A stretch of DNA of 64,000 nt from Phialophora verrucosa (lineage: Eukaryota; Ascomycota; Eurotiomycetes; Chaetothyriales; Herpotrichiellaceae), in contig MSED01000004.1 of assembly GCA_002099365.1 (NCBI GenBank), positions 1,054,001 to 1,118,000 on the forward strand, in the 5' to 3' direction. Of this stretch, positions 1 through 10,263 are shown one piece after another; the stretch's first letter is position 1; every line of letters starts with the position of its first letter. The notes under the pieces are model-generated. The model ran no database searches. It was not told where the DNA came from and saw only the letters and a list, made by a program, of their open reading frames with translations. The translations under genes were made by a program, and so were the position numbers.

Positions 1-111
1 CGTCATTCTGATGGCTCCAAAACTCCCAGGCTCAATCAAAGAACAAATCGGGTGCGGTGTCCTACAACACAGCACATGGGTATCTCGCGCATCGTCTACA
101 ACAACAGCCCT

Positions 112-3100
112 TTACCATTCCTCATCCAACTCCGTCATGAAATCTTCGTCAACCAGATACTCGTCGGCATCTTCGGCAAGCGCGTCGTCATCGTCGTCGT
201 CGTCGTCGATGCCGCGTTCGAGTAGCCGCTTGGTGAACTTCGTATCGACTCTCATTATTCCGCGAATTCCAGGAACCATAGGCATGACTTTGCCTTGGTC
301 GCTGCCTGCATTGCGGAACGCCTTGATGACACATAAATCGTCCCCTGCAACCTGCCATGCCCACCACGGGAATGTGCGCCCAGCAGTGGTAAGATGTGCA
401 TAAAGACACGACGCCCGTAGCAGTGTCCAGTATGCATACGGATGCTGCTCCTCTTCCTCCTCTTCATACCGCAGTCGAAGCCGATGATGAACCTTCTTCG
501 GCTCGATAGCTTTGAACTGTTCGTATACCTTGTGAACAGCCGCAGCAGCGGAACGGGAGGTAATTATCCCCCCTTTCGGGGGATCGAAGCTAGATGTAGG
601 CTGTCGTGGAGCCAACTCCCTCCACTTCTCGCACAATCGGGATATGTGACCTTGCAGCCCATCATCACCCTTCAATAGCTCGCCGAGGGTAGGCGTGACT
701 GGGACATTCGGGGAACCTTTGGCCTTCAGCAATCGGCTTGACTTCAACTCTTCCTGCTCATCTTTCATCTTCGTTTCCTCTTTTCTCCAGTATTGACTAA
801 GATCCCTATCATAAGTCCCTACCTTTTGCCGGCGAGCATACATGTCTGCTAGAACCCTGTCCTTCTCACTTTCCGCAACATCGAATGTAAGATGATCCAT
901 CACGTTCAGATGAGTTGCTGTAGATTTCGTGGGAGCTTTGCCGGCCTTGTAGCCAGGTTCAGGTAATGGCCGATCACCGGAGGCCTTCTTGCGGAACGAG
1001 TACCAGTCTGTCATTTTGATTGACCACCCTTGCTTGCGGCTATCCACCAAATAGCTTGCGAGAGCGGCGAGATTGATCGCTTCTGGTTGTGACAACGACT
1101 CGTTCTGCCGTTTTCCGCTAAGGGAGTATACGAGCTTCTCCCACTCGTTCGTACATGTCCCTAGAAGATTTCCCGTTGCATTGAAAGAGAGACATCCTCG
1201 TAAGAAATTGTCCATCGAGTTTCTATCGTATTGACGGCCCTGGAAAATCTCTGATAGTGGTCTGGACTTGTTGACCATGCCACAGTCCTCTTGTGTAGGC
1301 ATTTGTGGCATTTCGGCGCTGCGGAAATGCTTGGTAAATCTGGGGTCCCAAATGCAGGTGACCTTGTCACCGTCAAAATCACCACCAGAGAGGAGCGCCG
1401 CGGTGGACTTGTTACCCCGGGTCGAGAACAGGATGACGTTCTTGTAATTCCTAAGCTCGTGCTTGTAAACCGCCTTTCGTAGCTGTACGTCAGAGGCGAG
1501 ATGCGCCGGATTGCGAGCTACCAGAACCTCGATATTGTCAAGTGCCGTCTCGCTGATACCAGTTCTTGGGTCGACGAGAGGAGCAGAGGAACTCAGAAAC
1601 ACTTCATCCTCGGCTAGGATATCACATGGGTCGGGGGCGCAGTAGACCGAAGTAGAATATGGCAACTTGATCGACATCTTCTCGAGATAGCGGGCCATGT
1701 GGTCTCTGAGTAGGTCTGTAGCACATTCCATGAGCTTCTCACAATATAGTGGGTGGAAGCCTGACACGAGCAGCTGCTGCATTTGGTGCTGCTTGCGGGC
1801 CGGAAACGACCCCAGGATTCTGATGAACTTTGAAGAGTAACCGTGCTCCTGCATCCACAGCAGCAGGCGTCTGGGGTCGGACAATGCGTCGGTCAAGGAT
1901 TCGGAATATGATTTCACATCCTCTTCCAATGCTTCTCTGAACATGCGGCGAGGGACGCCTCTGTCCTCGAGGATGGTGACCAACTGTTTATTCAAATGAG
2001 CCTGGGTACATTCACGAGCGAATGACAACAGCTCGAAGGTACGCTGAGTGGCATCGGCGTCAAGTCGCTCCCGAGGATGAGGTTTAATCTTCAGCTGGGA
2101 ATCCGAAACCTGGATCCAGAATCCTCGTTGACTGACATCAGGGAATCTACCTTGGTAGTCCACGATCCACAAACCTTTCGCTCCTGAAATGCGTCCTTGG
2201 AACGCCGAAGCCACTTCTCCTTCGCGCCCAGAAGCTGCCCAAATGGCTTTGGCAAGCGGGTAGGAGATCAAAGCACATCCATCGTTCATTACTTGATGCG
2301 CGCGTTTACCGCCGGGTTCTTCGACTGGCTCGCCACCCAGTTTGTCGGGCAAGGGGAGAAACTCACGTGGTTCAAGTTCCACGGTAGGAGTCGTCTTCGA
2401 GAACCCAAGACTCCATCTCGAAAAGAGTTTGAGGTCCGGCGAATTGGAGTTGGCTTCAATCGGGATATGCCACTGCATCAAATCTTCTAACATGATCTGT
2501 GGGTGTCGCATGCCGTCTCTCAACACCAAGTCGCCAAGATTTGCAGGAGCACGTTGAATTATGTCGAACCCGGTTTCTGCAAATAGAATGATCTTGATCC
2601 TGTTCTCCGACTTCTTCGATCTTGTGCTTGTGTCCTCTTCCGCGAAGCAAATTCTCCAGTAGCGGCCCGCAATAAAGTGTTGGTTTGACGCGAGGAAGTC
2701 GGTGATTTTTCGATGTAGCGGGACATGATCCTTGTCAAGTGATCCGATTTTCTTTGGCGGCTTGGAAAAAACAGGAGTAGATAGCACTAGAAACCTATCG
2801 GCCCCAAACTTCCGGTGAAGACGGCATGACTTCTCGAATTGCACGGGATTGAGTTGTAGTTGGAAAAGACCTTGGAGTGGGTCGTCACTCCACTCCAGGG
2901 TGGCCGTAAAATACCCAACTTCGTTCTCGTTTTTATCCCAATATCTGTTCTGCGAAGCCATCCAGTCTCGCAGCTCTGACCTCGCTGGCCCAGCTTTCCC
3001 CTGGCACATCTTCTTGACTGTATCGTACAATCTGGCAGCAGAAAATTCATTCTTCAGGTCGTCCTGCCGAACCTTCTGGTCGAGCTGAAACGGCTTAAGG

Positions 3101-4218
3101 TCAGTTAATGGGGCGAGGCGATGTATTTCCCAGGTATACCAGAAGGGCGCCTCCGGTGGTAGCCAACGGTGTACTTTGAAAGGATTATTCCGAAGAAGGT
3201 CCGTCGGATCAAACGCGGGTGGAGGAGGACAAGCTTCATCAAACGATCTTCGAAAGTCCTCATCTTGATCCAATTCCATGATATCTTGAGTTGGGAACAA
3301 GTCTTGTGACTCTTCATCCTCCGAACCCAACATTGAGGTGGCATTCGAAACATTTAGTCCGTCCGCTCTTGAAGCCGTAAAGACCGAAGACACAGCAGGA
3401 GAAGGCGCAGTCTCGAAACTGATGGGTTGGGCGGCTGTAGTACTGCTGGCTTGAGCTTGAGGAGGAAGTGCAGGCTTGAACGGCAAAAATTGCGATAGTG
3501 TCTGCTGTCGGTACTGCCGCTTATTTTGCTGCGACCAAAAGTAAGTACAGATGACTTCAGAAGTTGAGGTGAGACTGACCACGTTAGGAAAGTTCAGTGT
3601 GCGTTTGGTGGACTTTGTCACGGGGTTCTCGAGCTCGGGTTCTTCAGATCTAGCTGTAATCACCTCAGGAGCCTTCATGACTCGGCGCGTGGGTGTCATG
3701 GCATCCTGTTTGGGAGCCAGCCCATGCTTCCGAGGAGTTGACGGCGCTGTGGTGAAGGACGACAAAGAAACAGTTTCGGTCGAATAAGTACGAGACAAGT
3801 TCGCCAGCTCGTAGTTCTCATCCAATATCTGGAGCAGTCGTTCCTGCAACCGAAGTCTCTGTGAGTTTGAAAGTCGCACGACGCCCGATTTTCGTTGGTC
3901 TTGAAGGTCGCGCTCAACTGTACTTTTAATCTGAGGAAGGACCGGCAGAGTACCCCGCTCTTGTGACGGCTTGAAAACCCATCCGGAATGAATCTGCCGG
4001 GCGCTCACGTTGAAGTCTTCGAGGAGAGCATCGATATTGTTAGTTTTGTAGCAAAAGAATCTGATCCTCTCATAGCATCTCTTCGCGAGAAGACCTGTTT
4101 GATCATATCGACCTGCGTCCCCTCCATAGACTCGTGGGAGCCCTAGATCCCAGTGAGCATTGAGAGAGTCGATGATTTGATCAATTCTTGGACTGATATC
4201 GCGAGGTGTGGTCGCCAT
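112..4218 (-). CDS. RNA-dependent RNA polymerase (RNA silencing, QDE-1/SAD-1 family)
   Basis: Cellular RdRP that copies single-stranded RNA into dsRNA for Dicer in quelling or meiotic silencing. The catalytic motif GGDFDGDKV lies near residue 946 (DNA about 1368-1388); this is the DxDGD loop that holds the catalytic metals. The open frame continues 5' to a GTG at 4272, but the ATG at 4218 sits in a good context (GCCATGG) and gives 1368 residues, a normal length for fungal members. The N-terminal third is Ser/Thr-rich linker; the polymerase core spans roughly residues 400-1050. Near the C-terminus is a run of eight Asp encoded by a GAC/GAT trinucleotide repeat (about 184-210). A 51-nt stretch at 3529-3579 has intron-like ends (GTCAGT...CGCAG) and keeps frame, so the true protein may be 17 residues shorter. 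Subclade (alpha, beta or gamma) not determined. Confidence 0.93.
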   Translation of the reverse strand: MATTPRDISPRIDQIIDSLNAHWDLGLPRVYGGDAGRYDQTGLLAKRCYERIRFFCYKTNNIDALLEDFNVSARQIHSGWVFKPSQERGTLPVLPQIKSTVERDLQDQRKSGVVRLSNSQRLRLQERLLQILDENYELANLSRTYSTETVSLSSFTTAPSTPRKHGLAPKQDAMTPTRRVMKAPEVITARSEEPELENPVTKSTKRTLNFPNVVSLTSTSEVICTYFWSQQNKRQYRQQTLSQFLPFKPALPPQAQASSTTAAQPISFETAPSPAVSSVFTASRADGLNVSNATSMLGSEDEESQDLFPTQDIMELDQDEDFRRSFDEACPPPPAFDPTDLLRNNPFKVHRWLPPEAPFWYTWEIHRLAPLTDLKPFQLDQKVRQDDLKNEFSAARLYDTVKKMCQGKAGPARSELRDWMASQNRYWDKNENEVGYFTATLEWSDDPLQGLFQLQLNPVQFEKSCRLHRKFGADRFLVLSTPVFSKPPKKIGSLDKDHVPLHRKITDFLASNQHFIAGRYWRICFAEEDTSTRSKKSENRIKIILFAETGFDIIQRAPANLGDLVLRDGMRHPQIMLEDLMQWHIPIEANSNSPDLKLFSRWSLGFSKTTPTVELEPREFLPLPDKLGGEPVEEPGGKRAHQVMNDGCALISYPLAKAIWAASGREGEVASAFQGRISGAKGLWIVDYQGRFPDVSQRGFWIQVSDSQLKIKPHPRERLDADATQRTFELLSFARECTQAHLNKQLVTILEDRGVPRRMFREALEEDVKSYSESLTDALSDPRRLLLWMQEHGYSSKFIRILGSFPARKQHQMQQLLVSGFHPLYCEKLMECATDLLRDHMARYLEKMSIKLPYSTSVYCAPDPCDILAEDEVFLSSSAPLVDPRTGISETALDNIEVLVARNPAHLASDVQLRKAVYKHELRNYKNVILFSTRGNKSTAALLSGGDFDGDKVTCIWDPRFTKHFRSAEMPQMPTQEDCGMVNKSRPLSEIFQGRQYDRNSMDNFLRGCLSFNATGNLLGTCTNEWEKLVYSLSGKRQNESLSQPEAINLAALASYLVDSRKQGWSIKMTDWYSFRKKASGDRPLPEPGYKAGKAPTKSTATHLNVMDHLTFDVAESEKDRVLADMYARRQKVGTYDRDLSQYWRKEETKMKDEQEELKSSRLLKAKGSPNVPVTPTLGELLKGDDGLQGHISRLCEKWRELAPRQPTSSFDPPKGGIITSRSAAAAVHKVYEQFKAIEPKKVHHRLRLRYEEEEEEQHPYAYWTLLRASCLYAHLTTAGRTFPWWAWQVAGDDLCVIKAFRNAGSDQGKVMPMVPGIRGIMRVDTKFTKRLLERGIDDDDDDDDALAEDADEYLVDEDFMTELDEEW
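184..210. repeat. Trinucleotide repeat coding for a poly-Asp run in the RdRP
   Basis: Repeated tcg/tca triplets on the plus strand read as GAC/GAT codons on the minus strand and encode the eight-Asp acidic run near the RdRP C-terminus. Such a run is prone to length change. Confidence 0.8.
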
Positions 4219-5297
4219 GGCTCCGACATTCCCACAAGTCAAAGTCAAATCGAAGGCTGGCAACGGGAGCACACTTCAACATAACCTAGGACGCCTTTTC
4301 CAAGTTGTCAATGAGTCCACCTCGAAATTGGATGCAGCTCACCTTAGGTTGTTGCCAGGAGCCTTATGACCTATGACACTGTTCCCAATGTGCCGAAACG
4401 CCCGCCAGCAAAACAGCACAGCACAGTACAGTACAGTACAGTCCAAGAAAATACAGCGACTGAAGAGCTCAAGCCAAGTACATGGTTATCCAAGAATCAA
4501 TGCCTGAGGCAACGAGTGGAAGTCAAGTAACGATCGCAGTAGACAGGGAGGAAGGTTCCAAGTGGGGAAGAGATCATTGAGCCGGAAGGCTGCACGCCTG
4601 GCGCCCGGAAAAACATGGCGCCCGGCGATGGAGCGGCACGACCCCTGGCGCTACCTTGCGCTGTTGCCCCGGAAGCATTCCTCCTGCGACTCGACCCGTG
4701 TTGACGCGTTAAGTGCTACGTTTTTGTGGCTGTTGGACAGGGTATCTTTCTGCTGGGGGTCATATACTGAACCTCGACGTTAGCGACATCATACGGACCC
4801 ATGACGTCCATGCGGTTATTAAGGATCGGGTGACATCTGACCCTCGGACTCGCATCACGGCGGCAGTGGAGAAGAGAAAGAGAGTGTGTGAGCAGTCGGG
4901 AGGTCAGCTACGAAGGGGCATTCGAGCCTTTATATTGTTCTGGCTCTCAAAGTAAACACGTACGAGTACTATCTCTCGGTAGGCAACTATTGGTGCCTGC
5001 AGCACGCCGTAATGCAACCGTGCCTCAGGCATTAGAGGCGAGACTTGAATACGGCAGCTATGGGCCAACCACTTCCACGCTTGACAACGACCTAACCCCT
5101 AAAGTTTCCATAGTGACGTCCTCCGCTCTTCCGGGACCACTCAGCACAATGTTCCAAGCACCGCATAAATAATCTGCTCGCCAAACGACTCAACCGTGTG
5201 TCTGGTCGTTCACCAATTGGTGTCATGCATTCGTTGAGTCGTCATCAAGAGGTGTTGCTCCGATGTCTAGGTTCGAGGACTCGCACAAGCCAAGTCC
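4219..5297. other. Intergenic: RdRP upstream region and calcineurin 3' side
   Basis: About 1.08 kb with no supportable gene. It should hold the RdRP promoter and the calcineurin 3' UTR. A short ACAGT/ACAGC pentanucleotide array lies at about 4413-4443, some 200 bp upstream of the RdRP ATG. Two TGACGTC (CRE-like) words occur at 4802-4808 and 5114-5120; whether they act is unknown. Short open frames here show no family likeness. Confidence 0.5.
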
Positions 5298-7147
5298 CTA
5301 ATCCTTACGACGATGACCACGTGGGTTAGAAGAGCCGCTAGGACATGTTAGTCGACGGTCGACGACGAGACGGCTTCAGTAAATACTCACAAGCTAATCC
5401 TTCTCGCGACCCCCTGCAGATTGGTGTCATTCTCTGCCTCAGTAGCAGCTCGTTCCAACGCAGCGCGCCTGTCCTCGGCACTTCGCTTCTCGATCTCCTC
5501 GGGCGACGGCGGCAGACGCTCGTTCTGGAGATCGACTTTGCGAGCATCCTCGAAGTTGTGGATAGCCTGTTTGATACCTTCTGCACCCAACATGAGAGTA
5601 CCCGCGGGCAAGCGGCCCCCGGCTTGTGTCTTCAGCTCGGTGACACGCTCAGACTCCTCACGCAAGACCTGGAAAACTCTCGAGAGACGGCCAATTGCAA
5701 GGATCTTGTTCTTGATCGCTCGTCTCTTGGCTTCTGTAGACTCAGGATCTGCTCCAAAGGGCGGAGTCTCAGGGCCCATGTTGGAGCTTGTTGTATCGTC
5801 CTCCAACTCTTCTTTGGAGCAGGTGTTGAGAATGGCAATGAGCATGTCTGTGATCTTCTCTCCGACGAAAGGCAACGACCAAGTGAACACATCCATGAAA
5901 TTCGGTAGCCAGTAGGGGTGAGGAGTGCAGTTGAATTGTCGGATGTTCATAACATTGTTCTCGTACTTAAGGACCGCGGCCTTGTTGTTGTATACATCGA
6001 GATAATTCGGTGCGCTGAATATGGTCATGACGCTGGGGAAGCCTGTAGTCCGCGTCTTGCGATACATGCGGTAGCCAGCATCTTGCGCCTCGTGTGCGCG
6101 AATGATGGAGAGTAGATTGTTCTTCTCGAGGAAATTGCAGGCGGCGGGGTATGAGAAGAAGTACGAGCAGCCTCTCACGTGGTTGTGCACGAAGTACTCG
6201 CCCGTCTTTTCCTGGCCAAACTCCTCCAAAGGATCAGCCCAGAGGATATCGCACATGAGGCCGTGGGTGGGAGGCTCGCGGAAACGGTCAATCTGCCAAT
6301 GTCAAATTCGATCGAGCATCTTCATAGCGGAGGGCTTACGATTTTGATGTCCTCCAGAGTGTGCAGCTCTGGACTCAGACCACCATGTATACACAAGAAT
6401 TGCTTGTTCATAACAGCAGCCAAAGGCAAGGCGCAGAAAGACTCCATGCACGCATCGTAGATTTTTTCCGAGTATTTGTGCTTGCACTCGAGTTTGAACG
6501 TGAAATAGTCTGTCAGATGGCGACACTCATGGTTCCCACGGAGAAGCCACAGGGTGTTTGGATACCAAATCTTGAGGGACCACAGGTACAGAACGCACTA
6601 TCTAGGTCAGCCGTGCGTGCGAGGGGAAATTCAAGGTCAACCAACCTCGATGCTGAAGTATCCTCGATCGACATAGTCGCCCAGGAACAGATACCTGGTC
6701 TCAGCAGGGTCTCCGCCCACCTCAAACAGCTTCATCAGGTCGAAATATTGCCCGTGGACGTCACCGCAAACTGTAATGGGGGCGTCCATTTCCAACAGAT
6801 TAGGCTCCGCCTTTAGAATCTTCGTGCCCTCGTGAATGATCCACAGTGCTTGCTCCTCGGTTAATCGGCCCTCCCGGTAGAAATGCTGTTTCAAAAAGGA
6901 TAGGTTGGGCTTGGATCGGTCCGCCGATGACCAAAATTGTTCGTTTGTAGGAGGTTGCATAGCTGGGGCCTGGACATCTGCGACTGCGTCAGAGGCGGGT
7001 CGGGATGAAAAGTCCTACTTTTGACATACCTTTGCAAACTCGTTCTTGGGTGCTCACTTGAGAGCCATCTTCCATGATATGCAGGGTGAAGTCTATCTCT
7101 GGGACAGGTTTCTTGTCCACCACTGCTCTGTGTAACGCGCCGTCCAT
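5298..7147 (-). CDS. cnaA: Calcineurin A, catalytic subunit of Ca2+/calmodulin-dependent protein phosphatase 2B
   Basis: Ser/Thr phosphatase acting with calcineurin B and calmodulin; dephosphorylates Crz1-type factors in Ca2+, ion and cell-wall stress signalling. Five exons: 7147-7030, 6977-6646, 6597-6340, 6292-5391, 5337-5298, with four introns of 47-53 nt; spliced protein 549 residues. Visible motifs: GDVHGQ and GDYVDRG (metal centre), RGNHE, the HGGLSPE loop, then SAPNYLD, the B-binding helix, a basic calmodulin-binding stretch (KRRAIKNKILAIGRL) and an autoinhibitory tail. The N-terminal exon is the usual MEDGSQVST leader. The last intron is my inference: GTGAGT at 5390, branch CTAAC, acceptor CCTAG at 5338; it adds a short basic tail. 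Without this splice the frame stops at 5387 (537 residues, ending ISL). Confidence 0.95.
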
Positions 7148-7965
7148 CTTGAGAGCTACGTGCGCACCTGGCGCAGAAGCTTGGTCAAATTCGTGGATTA
7201 TGTACTAGTATCAGAGTCGTATTTCGGAGTAGAGAGCAAACGTCGCAAGAGGCCGATGAGGCAAAAGGTCAGCAGAGATGGTAGCAGAATGCTAGCGCCG
7301 GGAGGAATATGTTTGGGTCGTGGATGGTGGTCAGGAGGGGAGTTGCACTCGTCTTCACGCCGACTCAGGACTGAGTTCAACAGCTTCCCTGCGAGTGAAG
7401 ATACGGTGTTAGATTTCAACCCAATGTCAGAGCTGAAAAGAAAAGCGGGAATGATCTTTGGGGGCGGCTGAGGCTGCACTGTGTTAAGAGTCCGACAGTT
7501 TCAGTAGGAATTGGATTTCAAGCGTCCAGACCGGTTTGGGCCAGGGCTGAAGTGTCTCCAAGCTTTACCAACGCACCCTGTACGGCACCTAAGAACTCTC
7601 GTAGCCACGCACCGCGAATAGCAAATGCTGAGAAATGGATGAAGGAGAAGCTTGGGCCACACGATTGGACCGCTGTGGACTCGGGGAGCCCCAAAGAGGG
7701 ACAAGGGGACAAGGGCACGAGGGGATCTGGTTAAAGGAGGGGCGGACGTGGAAGCGAGGCACGCGCTCAGGTCTTGCCTGGCTGACTGCGTACATACGTA
7801 CCTCATGGATGAAGGTCCAGGTACACGTGGACCGCGCAGGTGTCTCATCATAGTTATTTGTATTGAATCTCTACTTACATCTCTTCGCGTACCGCTTAAG
7901 ATATCGGGTATGGTCCTGGACACCCCTCTCTCGCCTTTCCTCACTTCATTCGGCTACACCTCAAG
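7148..7965. other. Intergenic: divergent upstream region of calcineurin and the small gene at 7966
   Basis: About 0.8 kb between two divergent starts, so it is expected to carry both promoters. Short open frames on both strands overlap one another and show no family likeness. No RNA gene or repeat of note was seen. Confidence 0.45.
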
Positions 7966-8525
7966 ATGTTTGACTCCCACAGTGAGCCGTCCCGCAAGGA
8001 TCTTCTGGCGGATCGAAGACACTGACCGTTTGATCAGAACCTCATCCTCTACTAGCTCAGGTCCCCCTGACAGTCTCGCCGTTCTTGTCCTTGCCGACAG
8101 TTGTGACTCTTCCATACACGTTTCGATCCGTGCCGACGTCGCTTCCCCCTTCCATCGTGTCTGAGAATGGCCAGGAAAAGCCCAAATATGTCACCTCCTC
8201 ATCAGGCCATTCTGCTCACCCAGATGATATCATAAATTCGTGTAAAGCCCTCCAAGAGCACCTCAAGAAGACCATAGGAGACGCAGAAAAGGCCATCAAA
8301 GAGTGGGAGCAAGGTATCAAGGACCGAGATCTGGCAGAGAAGCGACGAGTTGCACCCGGTTGGTTGGACCGTGAAGAGAAGATATTGGAGCCTATCAAGG
8401 CACAGGCAAAGGGGGAGAATCTACTCGAAGGACAACCGGCAAACACCATCTCTGCCCCTGCAATGTCCCCAAGCCGCGAAGGAGAAGAGCTAGATCGAGC
8501 ATTTGGCAGTCTCAAAACCAAGTGA
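7966..8525 (+). CDS. Small conserved fungal protein of unknown function
   Basis: The region 8101-8525 encodes a soluble helical protein with the phrases CKALQEHLKK and DLAEKRRVAPGWLDREEKIL, which resemble a short protein found across ascomycetes; I know of no assigned role. Charged heptad-like spacing in residues about 55-100 suggests a short coiled coil. There is no good ATG in the open frame itself. I infer a first exon 7966-7981 (ATG in context AAGATG) joined over a 119-nt intron 7982-8100 (GTGAGC...CTGAC...GACAG) to 8101, giving 146 residues. Start and first exon are uncertain; the body of the frame is better supported. Confidence 0.55.
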
Positions 8526-8675
8526 GACTAAAACCATCTGTATCTGAGTTGTACCGCACCCAGCTTCCCGCCTGCAAATTCCGGCCGCGACATGCAGGTG
8601 ACGGATCCTACAGATGAACTTGGAAACGTTGTCAGTCATACTTGGAAGACTTAGGACAACAGGTCGCACCTCAAG

Positions 8676-9209
8676 ATGATATCCATGGATGGCACCGAGG
8701 ACGGCATTCTCTTTATCTCGACGGCCTCTGCTACGGAACCTCCCCAGGCATACTTCTCGACACTAAGATCGGACTCAATATCGACTATCATTGACAATCC
8801 ATTCAGAACATGGCAGTCGACAGTCTTAGCCACAATCGGTGCAGCGGCTCTAGGTCTCTGCACAGTATTCCTAGCCGTCCGCTACGCGCAAGTCATAAGA
8901 AGCAATATGCACGACTATGTTAAGGCCCCATGGACACTAGAGGCTCAAAAACATGACTGGTCGGGCAATATTGACGAGGAGGAGAGATATCTAGACGCCC
9001 AGGATCGTGTCACTCAGTTCCCCAGGTTGCATGATGACAATCACTCTATCAGACACCGTCGTCGAGCCAGATTCGTCCAGCCTAAAAGAATCGCCATCAG
9101 AGGAGTTGGAGAAGGGAAGATAGCGCAGCGGAGAGCCTCAAGATCGGAAAACGTTGGACGTGACGTACAAGCACAGAACAACAAGCTGGCCGTGGATGAA
9201 CAGACCTGA
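8676..9209 (+). CDS. Hypothetical single-pass membrane protein
   Basis: 177-residue frame from an ATG at 8676. It has one clear hydrophobic segment (about residues 49-74, from TVLATIGAAALG to VRYAQVI) followed by a basic, polar tail rich in Arg and His, so a type with a short N-terminal outside or lumenal part and a cytosolic tail is plausible. No family recognised. It follows the small gene ending at 8525 by 150 bp in the same direction and could share a transcript or even exons with it; nothing in the gap decides this. It converges on the dehydrogenase whose stop is at 9350. Confidence 0.45.
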   Translation: MISMDGTEDGILFISTASATEPPQAYFSTLRSDSISTIIDNPFRTWQSTVLATIGAAALGLCTVFLAVRYAQVIRSNMHDYVKAPWTLEAQKHDWSGNIDEEERYLDAQDRVTQFPRLHDDNHSIRHRRRARFVQPKRIAIRGVGEGKIAQRRASRSENVGRDVQAQNNKLAVDEQT

Positions 9210-9349
9210 AGAACAGCACGGCTACCTCTTTGATCCAGTTCCGTGATAAAGTATCAGCAATTATTGGCCATGAACACGAGCTTCTTGGATAACGACGTGA
9301 CAAATATTGAAATATGGCACGGGTTTGAACAGGAGCGATTTCCCTATCC

Positions 9350-10263
9350 TCATGGCGCACAGTATCCCCCATCGATCAGAATGTCGGTTCCTGTCGTGTA
9401 GGAACTGGCATCGCTGGCTAGATACAAGTACGCGCCAACCAACTCAATCGGCTCTCCTTCTCGACCCATCGGAATCTTATCCCTCCAAATACTCTTCGTT
9501 TCAGGGGGCACAAAGTTACTGATCTCGGTCGCAATGTATCCGGGGGAGATACTGTTCGCCCTGGCAAATTGCACCCACTCAACCGCGAGACACTGGCACA
9601 TGTGCTTAACATTGGCCTTTGCAGCGTTGTAGGCAGTCTGTAGCTGCGGGATGTTCGCAATATGGCCAGACATGCTGGCCGTTGCAATAAACTTCCCATA
9701 CGTGAAGCCTTCCAACTTATTTTTCTTTTGTTCCCTCCATATTCTGCCCGCTGTTCTTGCGCAGTAGAAGACGCCGTCGACATCGATTTTCATCACATTT
9801 CGATAGTGCTCCAGCTCGCCTCCAAGCATGGGACCTTGTGTCCAGGGGATGCCTGCGTTAGCGACGAATATGTCTAGTCGACCGTTGAACTCTTTGACCT
9901 GAGAAACGATTGCTTCGTCGATAGCTGCGGCGTCTCTAACGTCGACTTGGTATGCTCGACCTAGGAATGGTTGAGCCACCCTATTGTATAAGACCAATTA
10001 AAGACACCATGCTTACACTTGACGCCGAATTCCTTCTCAATCTCTTCCGCCCGCTGGTAGGCCTTTTTGTTGGAGTGGAACCATATGGCAACGTTGGCGC
10101 CGGCTTCAGCATATCCTCGTGCCACTGCCAATCCGATGCCTTGTCCCGCTCCGGAGATGATTGCTGTTTTGCCCTTCAGTGAGAACAACGGCATGATGTG
10201 TTTGGACACAGGCGGTTCTGTGTTGTAGTGTTTGAAATTGCCTCCATTCATGGCGTCATCCAT
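9350..10263 (-). CDS. Short-chain dehydrogenase/reductase, NADP-mannitol dehydrogenase or sorbose reductase type
   Basis: Classical SDR enzyme, probably cytosolic, reducing a ketose or similar sugar with NADPH. Two exons, 10263-10017 and 9960-9350, joined over a 56-nt intron 9961-10016 (GTAAGC...CCTAG); 285 residues. Motifs: cofactor loop GAGQGIG, NAG, catalytic Ser in SMSGHIA, and YNAAK. The C-terminal part (NSISPGYIATEIS, then YTTGTDILIDGGY) follows the fungal mannitol 2-dehydrogenase (Cla h 8) and Sou1 pattern closely. The Asn-Ser-Tyr-Lys tetrad is complete, so activity is expected. The exact substrate cannot be told from sequence. A start at the inner MPLFSLKGK would shorten it by 23 residues. 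Confidence 0.88.

Noticed and set aside
4413..4443. ACAGT/ACAGC short array as a regulatory element
   Set aside because: Short and simple; no reason beyond position to call it functional.
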